DNA of 64,000 bases from positions 126,588,376 through 126,652,375 of the forward strand of contig JAUPFV010000002.1 in the NCBI GenBank assembly GCA_036936605.1, written 5' to 3'. This DNA comes from Limnanthes douglasii subsp. nivea (taxonomy: Eukaryota > Streptophyta > Magnoliopsida > Brassicales > Limnanthaceae). Made by a program: the position numbers and the translations under genes. Positions 56,219 through 64,000 of the stretch are shown one piece after another (positions within the stretch are counted from its first letter, which is position 1; each line of letters starts with the position of its first letter). The notes beneath the pieces are model-generated. The model ran no database searches, was not told where the DNA came from, and saw only the letters and a list, made by a program, of their open reading frames with translations.

Positions 56219-56830
56219 TTTTCTCCTATTTCAAGACATGATACAATTAGATCGGTGATTGCATTGGTGATCACATTAGCGGTGCCGAATTATTCGCCTA
56301 TTTTTCAGCTAGATGTCAAATTGACATTTTTGCATGAAAACTTACAGGAAAATGTATTTATAGAGAAACCTCTTGGTCATATTAAAATTGGAAATGAGCA
56401 TAAAGTATATAGATTAAAGAAAGCTCTTTATGGTTAAAAACAAGCTCCACAAGCTTGGTATAGTCAAATCGAGGCTTATTTTTTGAAAGAAGGCTTTTGC
56501 AAATGTCTATATGAGCACACAATTTTTGCTAGGATTGAAGATAAAGGGAAATTTCTCATTGTTTTCGTATATGTATACGATCTCATATTTACTAGAAATG
56601 ATAGTGTTATGTTTGAAGAATTTAAAAAATCTATGATGATTGAATTTGAAATGTCTAATCTTGGTATGATGCATTATTTCCTTGGCATAAAATTAATGCA
56701 ATCAGCTAATGGGACCTTTATTCATCAAAATAAGTATGTGCAATATGTTTTGGACATGTATCAAATGAAGGATTACAATCCTGTAATCACTCCAACTGAG
56801 TTTGAAGCTAAACAAAGATCATGAAAGGAA
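56219..56830 (+). pseudogene. Copia I reverse transcriptase, C-terminal part
   Basis: The frame resumes SPISRHDTIRSVIALVITLA, then IFQLDVKLTFLHENLQENVF, HKVYRLKKALYG with a stop replacing the next codon, KQAPQAWYSQIEAYF and FCKCLYEHTIF. The catalytic box reads YVYDLIF, so the YVDD core has one changed residue. EFEMSNLGMMHYFLGIKLMQ follows, ending FEAKQRS at a TGA near 56822. A T-run length difference near 56218 shifts the frame relative to the N-terminal part. Confidence 0.9.
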
Positions 56831-57400
56831 GAAGGTTAACAACACACTTTACAAGAAAATTATTGGCAGTTTGACGTATTTGCAACAAGAAAAGATATAA
56901 TATACTTTTTGAGTTTAATAAGTAGATATACATTGAAAATCTAACGGAAATGTATTTGTTATCTGCCAAGAGAATCTTTCGTTATTTGAAATGAACTAGA
57001 GATTTTGGGTTGTTGTACAAGAAAGGTGAAAAATAAGAACTGTTTGGGTTTACGGAATGTGACTATGCAGGAGATCAAGATGATAGAAGGAGATCTTCAA
57101 GTTATGTTTTTATGTTGGGCATATGGGTTATTTCATGGTCTTCTTTGAAGAAACAATTTTCCACTTTATCAACTACATAAGCTGAATTTATTGTTGAAAC
57201 AACTTGTACTTGTCAAGCTGTTTGCTTGAGAAGAATTCTGAAGAACTTCAGTTCAAGCAAGTGGAAGCTACTCCAGGTTTTGGTGATAGCAGCTCATCAA
57301 TCAAACTCTTCAAGAATCATATGCTATCAAAAATCATATGCTGCACGGAAGAAGCAAAAATATTGATGTGAAATATTTTTTTGTGTAGTTTGCTGAACTC
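56831..57400 (+). pseudogene. Copia I RNase H region
   Basis: Broken phrases in RNase H order: a VNNTLYKKIIGSL-TYL stretch at 56840-56885, LSAKRIFRYLK at 56955, FGLLYKKG and ECDYAGDQDDRRRSSSYVFML at 57060-57115, WSSLKKQFSTLSTT-AEFIVE at 57140-57195, and near 57330-57380 degraded GRSKNIDVKYFF. These are the RNase H blocks at the end of copia pol. Stops are frequent. Confidence 0.82.
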
Positions 57401-58179
57401 CGTTAACAATTTTTGTGTCTGATCTTACTGTTAGTTTATTTTGTGTCTGATTTTACTGTTGGTTTATTGTGTTTCCCAACAACATATTGTTATTATTTGT
57501 CTTTCCCTAATCTAATTACATGATATTTTACGTTAGATTCCAAACTTTAACTTCATGTCTCTATTCTTAAGCTATCAACATAATTATCACTCGAATATTT
57601 ATGGAGTCATTAGGTCCGGTTCTGGTCTTTTGGAAAACTAACAGCCTTGGTCATATGTATATTTTTTTTTTAAAATTGTATAATTACGATTTGTGATAGC
57701 CTAATTTAATTTTGAACTTATTTGCTCGGAAAGTGAGGGCTCTTTGAGGGTCGAACACTATAACTTTGCATTTTATTTTATTATTTGTTGTTAGAGCATT
57801 TCCAACCGTCTAGCTATAAGAGCATCCCAACAGATTATGTGACACTATGTAGTAAATTTAACGATTATATAATTGTTTTCATTCCAACAAATGCTATAAA
57901 TTATTCATATTTATGTGAGTAAATTATGATAAAGTAAATTTATAACGGCCACTACAAAATATCTAAACCATATTATTATTTTTTGTTATTACTATGTAAT
58001 CGTCTAAATAAATGTAACTATATTCTCATAGAATTTATCTTGTAAAAGAGACACTTCAATTTAGCATTCACATGTCAATTTTGTGACTACTATGAATACC
58101 CTAATCACTTGTTCATATTTTGCAGTTATGCTCTGATGATTTAGAATTACTTTACTTATTTGTTCAAGATTAAAATTGA
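57401..58179. other. AT-rich stretch; 3-prime LTR of Copia I expected but not recognised
   Basis: The sequence TTTTGTGTCTGAT-TTACTGTT-GGTTTATT repeats twice at 57409-57470 (about 31 bp period). No match to the region before 30391 was found by eye. No gene is seen. Confidence 0.4.
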
Positions 58180-58950
58180 TAGGTTTATGACTGTAGCCCA
58201 TATGACTAGGAACTGGTTCTGGTCCTCTGATAAGAAAATTCCTGTTAGAAGTGTTATTGCTACCATAATCTTTGGATTATTTGGCAAAATAAGAATAAAA
58301 CTAAGTTAAAAGGAACATCATTCTCGACTTTGTCTTCAATTGACCATATAAAATACATACTTTATAGTCCGGACAATTCTAACATTTTCAAATATAAACA
58401 TTGGAGTAATGATATTAATGTACGTAGTGAAATAGACATTTACCCTATATCAACTGGAAAATGAAGCCTATTTACCTCAAATGGTGTGCTCTAAACTCAT
58501 ATAGATCTAAGTTGAATATTTATGGATCAAACCTCAGAAATTGGGACTCTAGTGGAGGTGTAATAATTCACACCAGTTTTTGAGAAATTGTCAATGGATC
58601 CATCAATCTTTATGGAAAAATTTCTCCAATTATGGTTGAATCCACACCTTTACTATATGTGCTTCTAATCTAAAAAACAAAAGATGGTTAAACATCGACA
58701 CTAAATTCAATTCTATAATTCTAGTCAATTTTATGGTTAATGGTAAATACCCCTGGCCTCTAGCTATCATTCTTAACTATTTTAGGAAATTAATTACTCC
58801 TACAATGGTCGTCACTCACATTTTCATAGACAAAAAAATAAAGCCGATTGGCTTGCCAAATGGATTCAAAAATATAAGATGAAGCTAGAATTTACTCATC
58901 TTCAAGCTCCTACCCAGCTCATTGTTATAGTTCTCTTGTAGAGTCTCGGT
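58180..58950 (+). pseudogene. LINE ORF2 C-terminal RNase H remnant
   Basis: Phrases in changing frames: FWSSDKKIPVRSV, KLNIYGSNLRNWDSSGGVII (RNase H start, k-l-N-x-D-G-S degraded), REIVNGSINLYGKISPIMVE (catalytic Glu region), PWPLAIILNYFRKL and NKADWLAKWIQKYK, matching the NxxADxLAK end of plant RVT_3 domains. It is separate from the LINEs at 9 and 20 kb; only the 3-prime end is visible. Confidence 0.65.
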
Positions 58951-60101
58951 ATTGGCTACATAAGTAGCGATCATTAATTTTTTTTAGAATTTTTCTTACT
59001 GTTCTTTTACTAACTAAGGTTCATTTTTACTCTCATTAACAATATTTTTTCCAGACTAGCATCTCAAGATTACAAATTTTAGAGTTTCAATAGTATAAAG
59101 ATTTATGGATCATAATATCTGAGATGTTCTTCTTTGATGTTGGTGTTCTGTTCTCTTTAAAGCTGGTTGCTTCCTATTTTGCATGCTAGTCATGATAGCA
59201 GTTAAGTCTCCTTTATTTATATCTTTGAAGCTTTTTATCAAATAATTAACGTCGTTGCTTTATATCAAGATGTCCATCTTGTTGATATGGTGGTAGTTGT
59301 TCGATCAATATGAACCGTATATAATCATAGCTTTGTTTGGTCCGCTTCTTGTTGGTTTAAGCTTTGTGTGGGTAAGAATCTAAGATGTGAATTAGTAAAA
59401 GTATTATAAAACAAAGAAGAAAAGATTAGATGATTTCTTCTAACAAAATTTTTAATTTATGTAATCAATTTTAGTGTTGTTTTAGCACTAGTCTTTGATG
59501 CCAACTTCTTAACCGTTATATAGTCTCGTGAAATGCTGAAAAAAGTCTGATTTTTACGATAAATCATCTTATCTAAATTTACTGAGATGATTAAAACTTT
59601 CCATTATTAACTTTTTCATGTTTTGAGGCCGGGTCGGTGTACATTGTCGTGTGCACACTTATATTTAAAATAGATTTGAAATTTAAAAAAATGGATTACT
59701 AACAATTTTAAAAACATCAATTAATCATTGTATGACGGAGCTCCCAAAACTAACATTAGTCGAAATCATTTTGGGTTTGGCTAAATAAGGGTCCAATTTT
59801 TGTTAACCATTCCCAAAATATAGAGAATATTTTTAATTCAATAGTCAAAGACGGTTTTACCCTTTGACCAAGAATCTTTATTTTTGTCTTGTAGTGGAAT
59901 GTGGGTATGGTTAACCAAATGTAGAAGAACACAAAATTACTCCTCCAAACAACCCTCTTATACTCAACACTTAACAAAAATTTCAAAAACTCCTAAAAAT
60001 TCAAAAACTCCAAATTTTTAAAAAACTTCAAAAACTCACAAATAAACACTTGAACCTCCAAAAATCAATAATTTTTTTTGCAAATTCAAAATAATCGAAG
60101 G
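58951..60101. other. AT-rich stretch before the MULE-OTU locus
   Basis: No gene seen up to 59730. From about 59740 (GGAGCTCCCAAAACTAACAT...GGGTCCAATTTTTG) the sequence could be a terminal repeat of the MULE, but no partner is inside the window. At 59985-60060 a CTTCAAAAACTCC-like motif recurs four times, probably in the 5-prime untranslated leader. Confidence 0.4.
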
Positions 60102-60152
60102 ATGGACTCGGAATGTGGGAAGCTTGCTGAGGAGCATGGGACTCCAAATATG

Positions 60153-60754
60153 GTAGTTGTTCTAACCAATCTATTTAGAAAAGTTTCCATTTTGGTAGAC
60201 CTTCTAGATTTAGAAAGGTAGAACCCGAAGTGCCCCTCCGGTTTCACCCATCTCAACCGGCGGGGACTATGAACATTCATAATATTTTATATGAAGTTTC
60301 CCCGCCGGGGCACACCATGTCCGCCCGGCGGGTTCATCGAGTCCCACCCGGCGGTTGGGACACCCTTACCCGGCGGGGTTGTTACTCTGTACCCGGCGGG
60401 GCCAACTCCTTTGTTTTGTGCACATTTTGAGTTTCATTTTGTGTTTGGTCCCGCCGGGTATAGTATTGTCACCCGCCGGGGATGGATTGTTCCCCCGCCG
60501 GTGTGGGATTATTTAACCGCCGGGGTAAACCCCTATGTTTTATGCACAATAGGAGTTTGATTTTGAGCTAGACCCCCGGCGGGTGTTGTATTGTCAACCG
60601 TCGGTTGACAATATCCCCGCCGGTGTAACAATGTCCCCGTCGGTTGTAACCATCTAGAACCGGCGGGGCAACCTCCTTCAATGTGTAAATTTTCTAACCG
60701 TTGGGGTTGGCTTATTTTATCCATGGTCGTAATTTATGGTTTTTTTTTACATAG
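60153..60754 (+). other. proposed first intron of the MULE-OTU gene
   Basis: The donor ATG|GTAGTT and the acceptor T-run plus ACATAG bracket 602 bp. Joining the flanking exons keeps one open frame for 17 plus 23 codons before the next internal ATG at 60824. The intron contains the CCGGCGGG-rich array. An alternative is that translation starts at 60824 and this is leader DNA. Confidence 0.5.
60240..60710. repeat. hierarchical CCGGCGGG / CCCGCCGG array
   Basis: At least fifteen copies of a CCGGCGGG-type core (either orientation, a few with T: CCGTCGG) occur at about 60255, 60301, 60325, 60349, 60370, 60393, 60450, 60472, 60495, 60517, 60573, 60598, 60615, 60635 and 60659. Spacing is mostly 20-25 bp, with two gaps of about 56 bp that hold related text (TTGTTTTGTGCACATTTTGA and TATGTTTTATGCACAATAGG). 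That gives a higher-order unit of about 122 bp. The GC island contrasts sharply with the AT-rich surroundings. Confidence 0.92.
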
Positions 60755-62882
60755 GGTGAAGAGTTAAAGAGTGGAGATGGAGAGTTAAAGGATGAGTCAA
60801 AGGATTATTTTTCTAGTTCGTGCATGGCGAAAGCGGAGGAGGAGGAAATACCGGTACCTTGTTGCGTCGATTATGACGAGTTATTCAACACCAAATCTCA
60901 CTACTACTCCCAGGCAGACCTGATTGAATGGGTTAAGGAAACTGCATTAGATAACGGGTTTGTGATTATTTTACGCCGATGCGATAGACACGATCGTAAA
61001 ACTCTGAGAGTAGAGTTTGTGTGTGAAAGATCTGGAGTTTAAACAAAACTGGTAGATCCCAAGGATCTAAAGAGGAAGTCTACCGGAACGAAAAAATGCG
61101 GATGCCCTTTCGCCCTTAAAGGAAAGAAGATGGGTGATGATTTGTGGGGAATAGAGGTTGTGTGCGGCGTTCACAATCACGATACTATATCCTACAAAGA
61201 AGGTCATTCCTACGTGGGACGCTTTCAAAAAAATAGAGATGGGATTCGTGGTTAGTTCTACGAAAATGGGATCCCGTCCTCGTGATATTCTTGGTGGAGT
61301 GAAGAAATTGAACCCTAAGAATTCTTCTACAATGCGCACCGTGTACAACGCATTACTAAAACACCGGAAGCTCGAGAAAGGCGGTCGGTCGCAATTCCAA
61401 TACTTGTTGGGTGAACTAAATCGACTAAACTACTACGAATTCCATAGAAAGTACGAACACGGAAGCGATATCATAGGCGAGCTTTTTTTTTGCGCACGCG
61501 GTTAGTTTGGATTTGTTACGAACATTTCTGAACGTCATTTTAATGGATAACACGTACAAGGTGATCAAATACGGGATGCCGTTGTACGAGGTCGTAGGTG
61601 CGACTTATACGGGGAAAACATTCTACATTGGATTTGCGTTTATGTCGAATGAAAAAATTGAGACCTACAAGTGGGTGTTAGGATGCTTACATTCGTTGAT
61701 GGTAACTCACTCCATCGAATTAACATCCATTGTTTTGACAGATAGAGACTTGGCGCTTGTGAATGCGGTGGAAGAAGTGTTCCCCAATGCAACGCACATG
61801 TTGTGTCGATGGCACATTAACATGAACGTCCTAGGAAAAATGAAAAAGATCATAAAGGAGAAGAAAGTGTCCAACGCTTTTTTGAAAGTGTGGAATGAAA
61901 TGATGTTGGCGCAAACGGAATTAGCCTACGAGAACTATAGGTCGGAATTGCACCGCGACTTCAAAGAGTATCCGGAAGCAATTGAGTATACCAAAAGTTG
62001 GGTAGGGTCATACCGTAACAAGTTTGTCATGTGGAGAACTAACAAGTGGATGCATTTTGGTAACCAAACAACAAACCGCGTGGAGAGCGCTCATTCGAGC
62101 CTCAAGCGTTTCATCGGTACGAGCAAAGGTAACTTTGAATCTTTTTGGTTGAAGTTGCATACTTTGATCGAATTGCAACACAGGGACATCAAGGCTTCTT
62201 TCGAAAAGAGCCGGTTGTTGGCCCTACATAAATTCACAAACATTGTGTACGGTAAACTAAAAACAACATCTCCCACTATGTTATAGAACTTTTGGCCGAC
62301 GAAGTCGAATGTCCCTGCAACATGACAATCGCACCGGAAATGCCTTGCGGTTGTGCCATACGAACTATGCACGGTATGCCTTGCGCCCACGAAATCTATG
62401 AGTTTGTTGCGAAAAGCTTAGAGGTGCCGCTTGAGTTGTTTCATGAACATTGGAAGAGGTTAGACATCCTAGTACGTACCAACCTCTCGACGATCGAGCA
62501 ACTTAAAGCCAAACTTGACAAACTAGTATGCGATGTCATGACGTCCAATGACGAACCACGCATAGAGCACGTTTATAAACAATGGTTTGCCGTCGTCCAT
62601 CCCGAAACAACTAACATTTTGGAGCCATTGGTTAAGCAAAAAGCGCGCGGTCGTCCACCTAACAAACGTAAGTTATCTATTGTCGCTGATGATACATCCA
62701 CTAAACGCGACAAAAGTGCACACGAGTATGTGCTTCAATCAGAAAATGCTAGTACGCCATCCTTACTTGGAGACTTCAAACTTCCAACTGCAACCTCAAG
62801 TAAAGGGGAAACAAAGGCGGGGCCTAAACGTGGTTCCAAAAGCGCCCTCGCTCGTACGAAAGGTAGCGCTATTCCAACGTAA

Positions 62883-63665
62883 GAAAGTGGGACAATGCTT
62901 AGTAGTGGAACGGTGGGTTGTAGGTCAAGCTCTAAGATGCCGGTGAAGGCAAGTTTTGTAGACCCCAAACGATACATGAACCAATTCCCCATCTATTTTA
63001 GGCCTTTCGTAGAGTCCATTAGCGATGTTAAACCCGATGGCCATTGCGGGTACCGCTCGATAGCGTACGCCTTGAACGGGAAACAAGATGGGTGAAGGTT
63101 GATAAGGGATGCCCTTTACAACGAGCTGATGGATTACGCATCCGTCTACGTTAAGATATTTACTAGCATGGAGGATTTGATTGATGTTGCGGAGCGTGTG
63201 AAATGTTCTAGTGATGTGGGAACTAAGGACCATTGGATGTCCATGCCCGAGATGGGAGTGGCAATTGCATATGCGTTTAACTGCATACTCCATTTTGTTG
63301 GGCTATTCCGAAATATGGATGTCGGCTTCACTTTTCTTCCGCTAAGAGGTGCACCTCCTCATATGCCAAACCGGTTGGAAATCGGATTGGGTTGGGTCAA
63401 TTCCAACCATTTTGTGAACGTAAGTATTCATACAAGGGGTATGTTAATGGTAATTTTAATATCTAGAAATTTATTTTATCGTGTTTTCGTTCTGTAGCTT
63501 GGGATTAAGGCGGAGGCCCCATGTGCTAGGATACATCTTTGTTGCTTAAAGTTGCGTTCACCAGAAGCAGAAGGTTGGGCATTGCCGATTGCATCTCGTT
63601 GCAAGAAATACGAAGAGCTTAAAAATTATTACCCCGAAGTAACTGATTTATCCGCTTTTACTTGA
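62883..63665 (+). pseudogene. OTU-type cysteine protease domain joined to the MULE transposase
   Basis: OTU proteases cleave ubiquitin chains. The frame is the same as the transposase end; only a TAA (62880-62882) separates them. Motifs: RPFVESISDVKPDGHCGYRS with the catalytic Cys, DGW-type site where TGG reads TGA (63093-63095), IRDALYNELMDY, DHWMSMPEMGVAIAYAFNC, and GLGWVNSNHFVNV with the catalytic His. A small intron (63420-63497, GTAAGT...CTGTAG, 78 bp) leads to the last exon, ending at a TGA at 63663-63665. Two nonsense codons are the only damage seen. Such MULE-OTU proteins exist in plants as far as I know; the role of the OTU part is unknown. Confidence 0.82.
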
Positions 63666-63889
63666 TGACTAGACGATTGTAATGAATGTAAACCTTGGAT
63701 GGTTTTTATGGTTTTTATGTTTGGATGGTTTTTATGTTTAAAACAATAACACTTATGCTTCTTAATATGTCGATTGCATTAAAACATTACACTTTAATCA
63801 AAAGCATTGCATAATTAGAAATACATAAGCACATAACATAAACCAAATGATAGATAAGCTAACCCTGAGTTAACATTGCACATTTAGTT
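63666..63889. other. spacer between the MULE-OTU gene and a convergent frame
   Basis: TTTGGATGGTTTTTATG-type text repeats about three times at 63697-63740. No gene is seen in this stretch. Confidence 0.6.
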
Positions 63890-64000
63890 TTACGGAGTTG
63901 GATAGTTCATTCCATACTCAAACCTTTTCTCGATTGAATATTCGTCTTCATCACCACTTCCTTTGGGAGTTGAGTACGTTTTAACGGCACTGGCTATTGC
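63890..64000 (-). CDS. C-terminal end of an unidentified minus-strand gene (partial)
   Basis: The minus strand from the window edge is open for 36 codons, reading YSTPKGSGDEDEYSIEKRFE and ending GMNYPTP at a TAA (63890-63892). Composition is protein-like and GC is higher than in the spacer. The family is not recognised. It converges on the MULE-OTU gene, as the second gene does in MuDR-type elements, so it could belong to the same transposon or be a host gene. Confidence 0.4.
   Translation of the reverse strand, partial: AIASAVKTYSTPKGSGDEDEYSIEKRFEYGMNYPTP

Larger units (their letters stand above)
60102..62882 (+). pseudogene. Mutator-like (MULE) transposase with FAR1-type domain
   Basis: A DDE transposase related to MURA/FAR1. 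Proposed exon 1 is 60102-60152 (MDSECGKLAEEHGTPNM); an intron (GT at 60153, ACATAG ending 60754) joins in phase to exon 2. Exon 2 carries the FAR1-type zinc domain (KKCGCPFALKGKK and CGVHNHD), the transposase core (DNTYKVIKYGMPLYEVVG, VLTDRDLALVNAV, MLCRWHINMNVL; 61540-61830), a SWIM finger (CGCAIRTMHGMPCAHEI, 62347-62397) and an AT-hook-like ARGRPPNKRK near 62645. Damage is light: one stop (61040) and three frameshifts (about 61215, 61490, 62260), each in a homopolymer run. Exon 1 is inferred. Confidence 0.87.

Noticed and set aside
60240..60710. CRISPR-like or Pro/Gly-rich protein reading of the CCGGCGGG array
   Set aside because: This is plant DNA, spacers are not unique, cores occur in both orientations, and frames across the array are short and of low complexity. 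A DNA-level repeat explains them.
1..64000. tRNA, rRNA, miRNA or snoRNA genes
   Set aside because: I saw no cloverleaf, rRNA core or clear box motifs by reading. A covariance-model scan was not possible here, so weak ones could be missed.

Overview
The window reads as intergenic, transposon-built chromatin from a flowering plant, probably a eudicot. The background is strongly AT-rich, and every protein signature I recognise belongs to a plant transposable-element family: CACTA TNP2, LINE, Ty1/copia, Tat-lineage Ty3/gypsy with a second RNase H, and a FAR1/MULE transposase joined to an OTU protease domain. I see no intact housekeeping gene, rRNA, tRNA or CRISPR array. Apart from the MULE-OTU locus, which is only lightly damaged, nearly every coding stretch carries stops, frameshifts or deletions.

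Layout. 0-0.13 kb: possible last exon of a gene lying mostly outside the window. 1.9-6.4 kb: two CACTA TNP2 fragments and a long repeat that recurs at 25.5-26.5 kb. 7.2-9 kb: tandem and AT-rich repeats. 9.2-10.4 kb: LINE remnant, followed by a 26-bp minisatellite at 10.5-10.95 kb. 11.7-15.85 kb: minus-strand copia element (C1). 16.4-17.8 kb: plus-strand Tat gypsy pol remnant, then a minus-strand gypsy gag fragment with a direct repeat of about 260 bp (17.9-19.2 kb). 20.3-24.6 kb: minus-strand LINE between arms of an inverted-repeat element. 25-30 kb: another CACTA-derived piece and unassigned AT-rich DNA.

30.4-57.4 kb is one nested complex. A plus-strand copia element (Copia I) is interrupted twice. 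The first interruption is a minus-strand copia (Copia II, 31890-35676) with an approximate 5-bp target duplication; across it the host reading frame is continuous. The second is an unidentified element of about 370 bp (element X, flanked by ATAAGGT), which itself holds a Tat gypsy element (37004-55899) flanked by a perfect ATAAT duplication. The Tat element then underwent an internal tandem duplication of about 9 kb whose junction (about 47590) joins Copia I sequence to the Tat antisense gene. Later deletions removed part of the middle LTR in copy 1 and the reverse-transcriptase active site in copy 2. Each Tat copy encodes gag-protease-RT-RNase H-second RNase H-integrase on the minus strand and an extra gene with a coiled coil on the plus strand.

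58.2-58.95 kb: the RNase H end of another LINE. 60.1-63.67 kb: the most gene-like locus, a spliced MULE transposase (FAR1-type zinc domain, DDE transposase, SWIM) continuing in the same frame into an OTU cysteine-protease domain. Its proposed first intron holds a hierarchical CCGGCGGG-rich array. A small minus-strand frame enters from the right edge in convergent orientation.
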